Under the pieces are notes generated by a model. That model was given only the letters and a program-made list of their open reading frames with translations. It was not told the DNA's origin and did not search any database. Shown one piece after another: positions 22,800-33,179 of a DNA stretch of 64,000 nt. Positions within the stretch are counted from its first letter, which is position 1; every line of letters starts with the position of its first letter. The DNA comes from Hirundichthys speculiger (Eukaryota; Chordata; Actinopteri; Beloniformes; Exocoetidae), in NCBI GenBank assembly GCA_018398805.1, contig JAGFBZ010000857.1, forward strand, positions 202,731 to 266,730. The letters run 5' to 3'. The translations under genes and the position numbers were made by a program.

Positions 22800-23500
22800 T
22801 TTAACACTAAATACATCATGTTCGTCACTTCTCTCAGCCTCACTCTAATTGGTCACGAAATACGCTGACATCAATCCAAACAAAAAGAGTGGTTGTGCAG
22901 TCAAAACGTCAATATGAGGCGTTGGGGAAGTACCAGAGTTCTATGACCCAGTATTTAACTCCAAATGGCTTTTTCACAGCATAAGAAACTTTTGGCAGCT
23001 GCTTATTTTGACTCACTTTGGCATGGTTGATGAAGTGTGACATCTGATGTCTGAATAACCGGTCGAAGAAATTGCCTATAATGAGAAATCTACTGCTTGA
23101 GAGACAAATGCCATTAAGTTCCAGTTCCAGCTATTTGCCTGCACTGCTGGTGCCACACTGGGCCCGACATGCTGGGAGGACCTGTGTCTCCAGTCAGTTA
23201 TTCTAACATCAACCTTTGCTTGTGTTTTTGGAGGAAAGTGTGATAAAGGAAGAATCTTGGCGCTACGTGCAGGTAGGAAAATGTATCATGCTTGACTGTT
23301 CGTAAATCCATCAAATAAGCTCTAAAGTAACTTCATTAATTGGCCACCATTAGCTGTTGATGAAGTATTTATTCCATGGGTTCATTTGCTTTTTCATCCA
23401 GCACTCTGAATATTTAATGGATGTGTTCAGTGAAGACACAAGATCGTTTGTTTGTTACCTCCTTCAGTAAATTGTGTTTGTCTATTATTGTGACTTGGAT
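22800..23500. other. Unassigned sequence
   Basis: No supported gene or element. Confidence 0.4.
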
Positions 23501-23504
23501 GAAC

Positions 23505-23645
23505 ATCCATCCATCCATCCATCCATCCATCCATCCATCCTATTCAGGGTGGTCATGGGGGTCTGCTGGTGCCTAACCCAGTTGTCTTTGGGTGAAAGGA
23601 GGGCTGAACTCTGCACAGGTCACCAGTCCATTACAGGGCAGATGA
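23505..23645. repeat. ATCC-tailed retroposon, partial copy
   Basis: An (ATCC)n run at 23505-23540, then 'gggtggtcatgggggtctgc' and 'gtcaccagtccattacaggg'. Same family as 20.36 and 29.42 kb, more diverged. Confidence 0.72.
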
Positions 23646-23880
23646 AGATTTGATCACATTTTACAACAAACCAGAAGATACCAGTCTTCATGGACTTTTT
23701 TTTTTTGCCATGTCAAGACAAATCAAATTTGCACACTCCTTGATCAGGTCCAGCTCTCAGCTGGCTGGGTCCAATGGTGCAGAGTGACCAGGACAAATGG
23801 TCATCTTCAGACACTTCTGATTTTAGAGACTATGCAGTGTGCATCATCATTTTTTCCCTGATCTTTTCTGGACACGTTTA

Positions 23881-24280
23881 TTTCAGTTCAGTTCAGCTTT
23901 ATTTGTATAGTGTTTATGACAATCCAAAATTGTCTCTTGGTGCTTCTCAGAGACCCAGAGCGTGACTCGAGCAAATATTACTAAATATTATGTAAAGAAA
24001 CAATGGCAAGTAAAAAAGTCCCCTCATGGGAGAAAAACCTTTAAGCCAAACAGTGTCAAGAAAAAAACTCCCCTTTAAGAGGAACAAACCTTGAGCCGGA
24101 CCTGGGTCATGAAATGAAAATGAAATGAAACGAAAAATACTTTATTAATCCCAGAAGGGAAATTTAACATTGTAATGTAATCATAAGGGGAGACCTTCCT
24201 GCTGAAGACTATCTGGGTAAAGGAGGAAGGAGACAGGACAGAGAGGATGGAGGACAGAGAGAGGAGAGGCGCAGATAGAT
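23881..24280. repeat. Teleost dispersed repeat ('tttatttgtatagtg' type), copy 2
   Basis: It matches the copy at 5688 in order ('tttatttgtatagtg', 'cagagacccagagcgtgac', 'aagaggaacaaaccttgag', 'ggagaccttcctgctgaag'). It is split by a short LINE 3'-end insertion at 24106-24187. Confidence 0.75.
24106..24187 (-). repeat. L2-type LINE 3' end nested in the dispersed repeat
   Basis: The reverse complement ends 'cccttctgggattaataaag' plus a tttcgtttcatttcat tail. It is like the L2 3' ends at 11.15 kb and 62.45 kb. 'tcat' borders both sides, and host repeat sequence resumes exactly after it. Confidence 0.7.
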
Positions 24281-24357
24281 TGGCTATATTATATAGGACA
24301 AAATATATACAAATAACAGTAATTATCTGTTAGTTGAAGAACTAAGAATTCCAAATA

Positions 24358-25088
24358 CAGTGGTACCTCTACTTACGAAATTAATTGGTTCTGGAAGTAG
24401 TTTCGTAACCTAAAAATTTCGTAAGTAGAGATGCGTTTTCCATGTAAATGCCCTAATCCAAGCCCCCCAAAATTTGAACATAAATTTTTAATGAATTATA
24501 AATAATACATGAAATTACATAAAACCTGTAAGAAATACATGTTAGAACTAGAAAAGCACTCGGAGAGCACAGACCTCCACTGAGCGCAACAATTATCGAA
24601 AATTTGAAAGTGATCCAGAATCCAGTATTTCTTCCGGATCACACCCAAAATGAAAACAGTTTTTCCTCTTCACATTTCTGACAACTCCTGAATATTTCAT
24701 CAAAATCTATCCATAACTTTTTTGAGTTATCTTGAACACAGACAGACATAAATGCTGGCAAAAACATAACCTCCTTGGCAGAGGTAACAATTGTTCGTTT
24801 ACCTGGGTTGCAATGTTACGCTCATACAGACAAGAGGCCCTCCTAGCCAATGGGATGCCAGGAAGATGCTAAGCGATAGCCAATGGCAGAGCAGCTTGGA
24901 CGCACCGCTTTCAAACCGAGATACAGATCCGACAAGTATGTTTATGTTCTGTAAACTCTGGGAGCTGAGAGTAGCAATTCTCTATTTTTCTGAAATTTAT
25001 TTCATAACAAGAGGCAATATTTTCCCATTGAGATGTTTCATAACCTGAAAATTTTGTATGTAGACGTTCGTGAGTAGAGGTACCACTG
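24358..25088. mobile_element. Tigger-like (Tc1/mariner superfamily) non-autonomous element
   Basis: The ends CAGTGGTACCTCTACTTACG and (reverse complement) CAGTGGTACCTCTACTCACG lie between TA dinucleotides (24356-24357, 25089-25090). 731 bp, no transposase. Its middle (about 24542-24787) is a different dispersed repeat ending 'cataacctccttggcagagg'. Confidence 0.85.
24542..24787. repeat. Dispersed repeat nested in the Tigger-like element
   Basis: It starts 'actagaaaagcactcggag' and ends 'ccttggcagaggtaa', with 'catcaaaatctatccataac' and 'gagttatcttgaacacagac' inside. This is a widespread fish repeat whose class I cannot assign. No target duplication was found. Confidence 0.6.
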
Positions 25089-25090
25089 TA

Positions 25091-27835
25091 TTTCTATTCT
25101 TACTGGTACATTGTTATTGCGTGAAGTACAGAGATGACCATATAAACAGATGTAGGCAGCAAACACAAGAGAAGAACGGTCACCACTCAGCAGATCATGT
25201 TGGTGTCTCCCTGCAGCGTAGGTCTATAGCAGCAGCACTATGACGAGGCTCTGTTCCAGTCTTGGCCTCAGCCATTCCTATAACTGCAGTTAATTTTTCA
25301 CAATGGTTGGTTTGGATAGCTTTTTTCCCTTAACAAATAAAATCATCATTTGAAAACTGCTTTTTGTATTCACTCAGGTTATTTTTTGTTTGATATAAAA
25401 ATTCATCTGATGATCTGAAACATGCAAGTGTGACCAAGCGGTCAAAACAGAAGAAATCCGTCGGGGAGCAAATACATTTTCACAGCACTGCTGTATGTGT
25501 AGGCTTACGTCCCGTTGCCTCTTTGCCTGTCTTCTTTTTCCTACGCTCATGGAGCAGTTTCCATTTTGTCTTTTAAAATGACGGGGTCCCGGCGGGGCCC
25601 ACTGTTGCCGGGGCCACAAATGGAAGTTAACAAAATATGTTGTCGTGTGCATTCACTTGATAACATGATCAACCAACAAGTTCTCATCTCTATATGAAGC
25701 ATGCCCTGTTCGACGGCAGATGCATCTCTGCTGCTTATGACGATAATAAGAAGCATATCTCTGGAAAAGAGATGTGACGCCTGCGCTGATGAGCAAGAGC
25801 AGGAATTTCCCACAGGAGGCCTCGTACGCTGCAAACCTGAGTGAAAACTTTGAACCGCTGAGCTTCACTTCATTTGTCGTGCCGCTTCACACTGCGAGGG
25901 TATTACCTGCAGGTTAAACTCTCCTTGTGATTTCCCATGTCTTCAGATTGTATTTAACAATGGTTAAAGTCCCGGCTGGACAAACGCACAGTGCATGTGA
26001 CAGGCACTGACTGCCTTGTGGTTTGCTGACAGTCTCTGCCACGGTCATTAAAGACACTCATCCACGACAGGGCATACTGTATGCTATTATTAGCTCTTTA
26101 GCTACTTCTCTCAGAACTAAAAACCAAGACATGCTTTTGAAGAAGAAAAAAAAAATATCTGGAAGTAAGATAAGCCAGGAGTTGAAATAAAAATAAAAGA
26201 ACCCTCTTCTTTTTATGAAAAGAAATGCTTTGTTGGAATTGAGAAAGTAACTCAAAGGCAGAGGGAGATAACTAAGAGCACTGCTGTTTAAATTTTTCTC
26301 AGAAAATGGTATCCCATGTTTTGTCTTGCCTTTGAGCAGGCAAAAACAGGAGTAAAAAAAGGAAATGGGTTGACTTTGTAATGTTACAAATTTCATGGTA
26401 TGAAGAGACTTTTCATTATGCAACTTCAAAGACTGCTAAGGGGAAAGAAGCTAAAGTGGAGACCCAGTGTCCTTTGCATTCGTCTGGTGTCAGAACATAA
26501 AAGAAACAAAACCATGACCTCACAGTCACTTGAAACAGACCAAAGATGTGACCTGCATACAATGCCATGCTCAAAATCCATTTTCATTTTAATAAGATTA
26601 TCCATGTGTGACAGCTGCAAGCAAATTCTCTTGAAACTTCACTTTCTGAGGTTTTATATGGGTTGTGTTGTAGAGAGAATTCAAGAAGAAGAAATTATCC
26701 AAAACAATGAGCCCAACTCAACCCAGAGGGAAGAAGATCTTTCTGAAAAATATAAAATATAATCCTCTTCAGTTCCTGCTGATTTTGGTCTTTAAGTCTT
26801 ACAGATGGAGGATGTTTTAGGAAGATGATAGCTTTGAGTCCTAAAACAGAACCATTTGCAATTTGAAATGTCAGTCATTAACTGTTCCTATTTAAAACAT
26901 AAATGTTTTATTTGAAATGAAACTAAAATGTATTTAAAAGTATTGATTTTGATTGTGAGCACTACGGATTTATCAGGACCAACAGTATATTTCACGTCTA
27001 AGCTGGAGCCTGTCCAGCAGTCACTGGTGAGAAGAGGGGCACACCTATAGATTGTATATGAAAAACTGGACAAATCCTCCATGATGTTACCCACAGTTTC
27101 TATTTATTTTCACAGAGAGCATTTAAATTCTCTCTTTCCTTGTACTGTGACGTTCCATGCTGTAAACAGGTGGAGCTGAAGGAAAGCTGAGAAGCTGATA
27201 GTTAGTTCAGTTTGTTATTTCAGCTTGGCTGTCTTAGCTTATGCTAACTTATTGATACTAATTAATACTACTTAACACTCCTTTTGATCAAATCTGTCCA
27301 AACATCTTCATTTTAAGTGTTGCAAAGTAACGGCTGGAGCTGAAGCAAGGACTAGCAGAGCTCGGTTGGGACTCTCCGGTTGCCAGCTGTGTATTTCCTG
27401 CTCGATGCCCGGGAATGGACCTGTTGCAGTTGGGCAAGTGTGACGCCATCAGCCAGCGAGTTGGGCCATAATTGATTGCAGGTCCCAGCAGCCTTGCGCT
27501 TGTTAGGGTCCTGTAATGATCCTCCGTGGGTGCCAACTCCTTTAGCTAAGCCACTCTGGAGGCGCTGCTGGCAGACGTCTGCACTTTCACATCACAAATG
27601 TTGTTTCAGGGGTGAGATCAGAAACGACCGCTGTGAATAGCTAACGCAGGTTTCCACAAGCTGCCTGCTGCTTAGCGAAGAGTCATTCTGAGACCCTTCC
27701 AGGCCAACCTACAGCCAGTGCAATTACTACAACACACAACCACAACAAAGCATATTCTCTTCAAAATATGAACGATTGTGCTCTTTAAGGTATTCAGTAA
27801 CAGCTCAGAAGCTCCGCCCAGGAGTCAATATATTG
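25091..27835. other. Unassigned, mostly unique-looking sequence
   Basis: The longest region without a recognised element. Overlapping frames (for example 25547-25834 minus and 26400-26762 plus) lack domains, and no splice-bounded exon stood out. Confidence 0.4.
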
Positions 27836-27841
27836 CTTAAC

Positions 27842-29082
27842 ACTAAGGGCCTGATTTACTAAAGGTTTGCGTGCGTAAAAACGTGTGCAAACTTGACACC
27901 ACCCGCAAACCAATGCGCAAGCTGATTTACTAACAGCGTGCAAAGAGGACTGCGCCTCTCAAATGAGCAAAATAGCACACGCTGTTCATTTAGTACTTTT
28001 GCTCTGATGAATAAACAATATGGGGCGTACCCGCCAGAAAGCGCAAAATACTGGGAGGGGAAAATGCAAATAGGTTCATTTACCACGCGCAATGAGATTT
28101 ACCAACCCTGAAAGTAATTGCGGGGATTGTGATTGCGTCTGTATTTAATACGTTCGAAAGGAAGGTGCTAATCTGCCCAGCATTACGCACCGATGGCTGC
28201 TGTTATTGTGGCAAGGAGGCGACATCGCCAAAATCAAAGAATACGCAGAGAGAGAGAGTCTTTCGGACTCGTGTAAATTTGTTTGGAATGAATGAAAACC
28301 AGATAGTTGAAACTTAAGGGCTGATTTGGAGCCGGTCACAAGCACATGCAAAAGGAGAAATATTTTATTTGAATGTTAAATCGAGTATTATTCAGCAAAA
28401 GGTTGCCACAGGAGGCACATTCATTTTTTTATTTGTGATAATAATAAATCACGTGTTTTCATGGAGAAAAAAGTGTTTCTTATTGTGCGCCTACCTTGTT
28501 CTGCAGTTGGCTCTAGCGTGTCATACCCCAGTATATCTGCTCCTCGCAGAAGGTGAGCTGCACCTGCTGCGCAATCCTGGTTAGAGGCATCTCCTCCGCA
28601 GGCCCTCCACCTGTCTGTCTTGTTTGCCGAAGTTTTATTAAAGGCCACTTTTTCTTTAGTTCTTCGCCTTATATCTTGCCACCTTCTTTTAACCTCATCT
28701 GCCGTTCTCCTTATGTTACCAACTGTATTTATTCTATCACAGATTTTCTCCCATATTGCGTTTCTTTTGGTAATGTTTAAATGTCTTTGCTGTAGTTCAT
28801 GAATGTGTTTATTTGCCTCTTCCACTAATATCTCTAACTCCAACTCATCTAATTTCATTTTGCGCTTGCGTCTATCCTGCTTTCCATCCAGACTCTCCAT
28901 GGCGCAAACCTTAAGACACGCAACACCTCATTTAAATACTGCGGTTTGCACCCGTTATCAATTGCGCGAGCATTCTTAGTTGATCACCCGCAAAACACAC
29001 AACAACAGCACGCGCAAACTTTTTCAGTGCACGCGCAATTTAGTACTCTTTATTTAGGATCTTAGTAAATCAGGCCCTTAGT
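27842..29082. mobile_element. PIF/Harbinger element with a Myb/SANT gene
   Basis: 1241 bp bounded by perfect 21-bp inverted repeats starting ACTAAGGGCCTGATTTACTA on both ends. Subterminal regions repeat gcgcaaac-type motifs. It carries the Myb-like second protein of PIF/Harbinger elements on the minus strand, but no HARBI1 nuclease. It is therefore non-autonomous. A 3-bp target duplication could not be fixed because the bordering TAA/TTA is part of the inverted repeat. Confidence 0.85.
28421..28900 (-). CDS. Myb/SANT-like DNA-binding protein of a PIF/Harbinger element, frameshifted C-terminus
   Basis: The 159-codon frame starts ATG GAG AGT at 28900. Residues about 15-95 form a trihelical Myb/SANT-like domain (ELEILVEEANKHIHELQQRH, IWEKICDRINT, EVKRRWQDIRRRTKEKV) as in NAIF1/MSANTD-type proteins. 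In PIF/Harbinger elements this protein binds the element ends and escorts the nuclease into the nucleus. After KTSANKT the reading changes character. A duplicated tetranucleotide (gtctgtct, plus strand 28613-28620) shifts the frame, and removing one unit opens a register reading GGGPAEEMPLTRIAQQVQL and ending soon at a TAG. The last 60 or so residues of the present frame are therefore probably a frameshift artefact. The DNA-binding domain itself is intact. Confidence 0.78.
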   Translation of the reverse strand: MESLDGKQDRRKRKMKLDELELEILVEEANKHIHELQQRHLNITKRNAIWEKICDRINTVGNIRRTADEVKRRWQDIRRRTKEKVAFNKTSANKTDRWRACGGDASNQDCAAGAAHLLRGADILGYDTLEPTAEQGRRTIRNTFFSMKTRDLLLSQIKK

Positions 29083-29294
29083 AGCTAAAGTGATGAGGGC
29101 TGTCAATCAAACTGAGGCTACCCATTTTGCCAAAAAATTCTGTTCTTTTATATCATTTTATCTGATGTGGTACAAAAAAAATAAATAAATAAAAATCATC
29201 CCCTGGACTTCTATCATGGATGGAAAATCTAACAATGGAGACCAAAACTGTTTTTCGTAGAAGGCTGTAAATGTGTTTATTTCTGCTGCAAAGT

Positions 29295-29375
29295 AGGACA
29301 TTTTAACATGGGAGCCAATGGAGATTTGCTCTGTTTTGGAGCCAGCGCCTAGTGGTCAGTAGAGGAACTACATCA
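29295..29375 (+). repeat. Unnamed dispersed repeat, copy 2
   Basis: 'ttaacatgggagccaatgg', 'agatttgctctgttttgg' and 'agtggtcagtagaggaact' match the reverse complement of 13.76-13.85 kb. Confidence 0.55.
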
Positions 29376-29418
29376 ATACCTACTTTGTGGTGGTAGGGAT
29401 GCTGACATTTGAAAACCA

Positions 29419-29716
29419 TCCATCCATCCATCCATCATCTATACCCATTTAGTCCTCTGCAGGGTCACGAGAATCTGTTGGAGTCTATCCCAGCTCTCTT
29501 CAGGTGAAAGGCATGGGTCCACCTGGACAGGTCACCAGTCCATCGCAGGGCCACATATAGACTAACAACCATGCACACTTACAATCACTCCTATGGGCAA
29601 TTTAGAACCACCAGTTAACCTGACATGCATGTCTTTGGACTGTAGGAGGAAGCCGGAGTATCCGGAGGAAACCCACACAAGCACGGGAAGATCATGGAAA
29701 CTCCACACAGAAAGGC
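29419..29716 (-). repeat. ATCC-tailed retroposon, best copy, with 13-bp target duplication
   Basis: About 298 bp, starting with an (ATCC)n run and containing 'cctctgcagggtcacgag', 'caccagtccatcgcaggg', 'cactcctatgggcaattt' and 'aaacccacacaagcacggg'. It is flanked on both sides by catttgaaaacca (29406-29418 and 29717-29729). A perfect 13-bp duplication with a simple-repeat tail indicates insertion by target-primed reverse transcription. The tail would be (GGAT)n at the 3' end of a minus-strand element. Confidence 0.82.
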
Positions 29717-29739
29717 CATTTGAAAACCACGATACATAA

Positions 29740-30420
29740 TCCTCTTCCACACAGTGTAATGTTTCATAGTGATGTTTGAATTCTCAGCTATCTGCTACAA
29801 ACTTGTCATATGTCCGACCAAAATCTCGTGCACAGATGTTGTCCCCAGAGTCAGTGCTTAATGCATTGGTGCTTGAATTTTTTTTTTTTTTTAATCTTTT
29901 TGTCATTGCCTACAAAACAGATTAGAAGTTGCTCTTAGTAATAGTTCCTAATCTCCTAATTCTTTGATTTTTTAAAATGCTATTTTAGTGTCTTAAAGAG
30001 CATAATATGCGTCAACATTGTAGTGGTTCATATCTTCTGCTAACTTGAGCAGCAGGATTTCAAATATTGTATAGTACTTTCTTACTAGGACATAGAAAAT
30101 GAGTCATTTAGTCCTTTCCAGCTGTTAAAGGTCTTATATGATGCTTTTCCTTTAAAAGCTTCAAAACTGACTCCAACTGCAATATACCCGGTAGACAGTT
30201 GATTTAGTATTACATAAAGGTTTTGAAACAAGAGGCATACAAGGAACTTTTGCATATTTTGCATATGCAGATTGCTTGTCTAAACTCCAGGTGCAGATGA
30301 AACCAGCCCCAGGTGCATCCCCACCTGGGGTCAGTCTGCAGAAACCCAAGCCTTCAAAGTTCCTAACAGAGAGAAGAGCTTTTCTCCCAAACAGGTCATA
30401 CTTGTTCACTCTTTTTCTAG
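29740..30420. other. Unassigned sequence
   Basis: No supported gene. A T run lies at about 29879-29892. The minus-strand frame at 30161-30628 overlaps the Tc1 remnant and has no domain of its own. Confidence 0.4.
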
Positions 30421-30429
30421 TTGTGCTGT

Positions 30430-30690
30430 GATGAGTTTTAACATTTAACATGCTAACTGAGACTTGTCCAGTCTGAAATGAAGCTTTCTTTAAAAAAAAA
30501 AAAGAAAAAAAACTTTCTTTGAGCAATACACGGTCTGACTTTGAGGTGAACTTGTTTGGACAACCACTCCTGGGAAGACTGACAAGTGTCAGAAATGTAC
30601 TGATCCACTTCACAATAATCCTTCTCACGGCAGAATGATGAACTCCAAATTGTTTGAAAATGAGGCGACTTTGAGAACGAGCTCAAGCAG
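30430..30690 (-). pseudogene. Tc1-like element fragment
   Basis: The plus-strand text 'aacatttaacatgctaactg', 'gagcaatacacggtctgact' and 'ggacaaccactcctgggaag' is the reverse of a Tc1-like transposase segment common in fish. It is broken by an A-rich expansion (30491-30510). Confidence 0.55.
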
Positions 30691-30995
30691 GAAGTCTTAA
30701 GTAGTGTTTATCTGCCTCTTATTGTCAGCTGCTTACAGCTGTCACCCATCAGAGCTTTGAGCTGCAGCTCTTTGAACCGGACGACCCGACTCCTGCGCTC
30801 TGCTCAGTGGTGCACCAACCTCTGGAAGGAAAGGATTTTATCCAGGAGTTTTATTTTTATTGTACGACATTATGATCAGATTTTAATTTGTGGTGATTTG
30901 ATATGCATGTATGCTGTGATGACAAATTTTGAAAGTTATCTGAAATCTAATTAACTCCTTTAACTGTGTCAATTTGGTTTCTGGCCCTCCACATA

Positions 30996-32219
30996 CACTA
31001 TATTGCCGAAAGTATTTGCTCACCCATCCAGATGATCAGAATCAGGTGTTCCAATCACTTCCATGGCCACAGGTGTATAAAATTAAGCACCTACGCATGC
31101 AGACTGTTTCTAGAAACATCTGTGAAAGAATGGATCTCTCAGGAGCTCAGTGAATTCCAGGTGAAACTGTGATAGGATGACACCTGTGAAACAAATCCAG
31201 TGGTGAAATTTTCCTCTCTCCTAAATATTCCACAGTCAACTGTCAGATGGATTATCAGGAAATGAAAGTGTTTGGAAACGACAGCAACTCAGCCATGAAG
31301 TGGTAGGACAGGTAAATTGAGGGAGCGGAGTCAGAGGATGATGAAGAACATAGTGAGAAGAGGTCACCAACTTTCTGCAGAGTCAATCACTACAGACCTC
31401 CAAACTTCATGTGTCCTTCAGATCAGCTCAACAACAGAGCAGAGAGCTTCATGAATAGGTTTCCATGGTGACGCAGCTGCATCCAAGCCAGACATCACCA
31501 AGAACAATGGAAAGAGTCAGATACAGTGGAGTAAAGCAGCCACCACTGGACTCTAGAGCAGTGGAGGAACGTTCTCTGGAGGGAAGAACCACACTTCTCC
31601 ATCTGGTGATCTGATGGAAGAGTCTGGGTTTGGTGGTTTCCAGGAGAACGGTACTGGTCTGACTGCATTGATCCAAGTGTAAAGTTTGGTGGAGGGGGGT
31701 TATGGTGTGGGCTTGTTTTTCAGGAGCTGGGCTTGGCCCCTTAGTTCCAGTGAAAGGAACTCTGAATGCTTCAGCCAAGACATTTTGGACAATTCCATGC
31801 TCCCAACTTTGTGGGACCAGTTTGGAGCTGGTTCATTCCTCTTCAACATGACTGTGCACCAGTGCACAAAGCAAGGACCATGAAGACATGGATGGAAGAG
31901 TCTGGTGTGGATGAACTTGACTGGCCTGAACAGAGTCCTGACCTCAACCTGATAGAAGACCTTTGGGATGAATTAGAGCAGAGACTGAGAACCAGACCTT
32001 CTGGTCCAACATCAGTGTTTGACCTCACTAATGTTCTTCTGGAAGAATGGACAAAAATCCCCATAAACACACTCCTGAACCTTGTGGACAGCCTTCCCAG
32101 AAGAGTTGAAGCTGTTCTAGCTGCAAAGATGGAGCCACGTCATATTGATTAGGAATGGGAGGAGCTAAAGCACATATGTGAGGCAAGACAGGTGAGCCAA
32201 TACTTTTGGCAATATAGTG
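30996..32219 (+). mobile_element. Nearly full-length Tc1-like transposon, inactive
   Basis: 1224 bp, terminal repeats CACTATATTGCCGAAAGTAT and (reverse complement of the right end) CACTATATTGCCAAAAGTAT. It is flanked by TA on both sides (30994-30995, 32220-32221). It contains a decayed transposase gene described separately. The ends are well preserved, so it could still be moved by a transposase supplied from elsewhere. Confidence 0.93.
31120..32152 (+). pseudogene. Tc1-like transposase, broken
   Basis: A DD34E-type transposase catalyses cut-and-paste transposition at TA sites. Its N-terminal DNA-binding part is only traceable across frames (31120-31450) with stops. The first catalytic Asp region reads VLWREEPHFSIW where family members have SDE, so that Asp is lost, and a TGA follows. 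The 31766-32152 frame is intact for 128 codons. It contains QHDCAPVH (second Asp), and 34 residues later the Glu in SPDLNLIEDLWDE, then the C-terminus LLNLVDSLPRRVEAVLAAK, ending at the normal stop. The upstream part (MLPTLWDQFGAGSFLF, GGLWCGLVFQELGLAP-like) is in other registers. Non-functional. Confidence 0.9.
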
Positions 32220-32429
32220 TATCGTCCAGCGTATACACACTGGACGATTTTGTGCTGTTGCAGATGAAAGACCAACGTAGTGAAATATCACAAGGATATC
32301 TTTGGTCAAAATCAGCTGTGCTACATCCTACAAAATGAGAGGTTTGATGATGGCCATCACACTGGTCTTGCAACCAAAAACTGCCTGATATAATTTTCTG
32401 ACAATGTCAGAAATCCCACGACTCCATTA

Positions 32430-32925
32430 CTTACTAGCTAATTCAAGAGACTTTTATTGGTCCACCTGAATAAGCAAACAACCATCTTCCAGGACCCACT
32501 GCAGTTTCCTTATCGTAATGAGGTTGGAGTTGAAGAGGCCATCATACACCTGCTTAATCTAACCCACAGTCATCTGGATAAAGTAGCAGCTCTGTGAGGA
32601 TCATGTTCTTCCATTTTTCCAGTGCATTTAACATCATCCAGCTGCTTTTCTACTTAAGAAACTCCAGAAGACACAGCTGGATCCCTCTACAATTACCTGG
32701 ATCACTGACTACCTGACTGACAGACCACAGTTGGAGAGACTGAATGGTTGTGTGTCTGAGCAGGTGGTCAGCAGCTCAGGAGAACCACAGGGGACTGGAC
32801 TCTCACCACTGATCTTCACTCTGGACACCTCAGACCTCCAGAACCAGTCAGAGTCCTGACATCTGCAGAGATACTCAGATGACTCTGTAGTTGTGGGGGA
32901 CCAGAGGCTGAGAACATTGTGCTTG
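32430..32925 (+). pseudogene. L2-type LINE fragment (RT N-terminal half)
   Basis: Broken frames correspond to the start of the L2 reverse transcriptase: FPYRNEVGVEEAIIHLLNLT, then a segment with HSHLDK, FFHFSSAFNIIQ-like sequence, then 'ccacaggggactggactctc' (GAPQGTVLSP equivalent) and 'cagatactcagatgactctg' (FSDDS equivalent). Frameshifts and stops are frequent. It lacks both the 5' part and the 3' end. Confidence 0.72.
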
Positions 32926-33170
32926 CAACAAGCTTGCAACCACAATGACCATTTGCTCATGCCATTTGTCCTTCATGCAGTTATAGGCATCCTCGTGCTC
33001 TTGGTATCCCCGTCTAGATCCCCCTTCAACCCAGCACTTCTCTCACCTTTGTTACTGTCTTGTCCTCAGTAAAGCAGAGGTATGGGTGTGTTCAGCCATT
33101 CTGCTTCTGCGTTACACACAGGCAATGAGGTGGGATGAAGGCGCTCCAGAGGCTGAATTAACTGTCATGA
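32926..33170. other. Unassigned sequence
   Basis: No supported feature. Confidence 0.35.
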
Positions 33171-33179
33171 TTCAAGATT

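Noticed and set aside
26400..26762. 120-codon plus-strand frame
   Set aside because: Composition resembles translated AT-rich non-coding DNA. No motif or conservation cue.
31449..31778. 109-codon minus-strand frame
   Set aside because: Antisense to the Tc1-like transposase.
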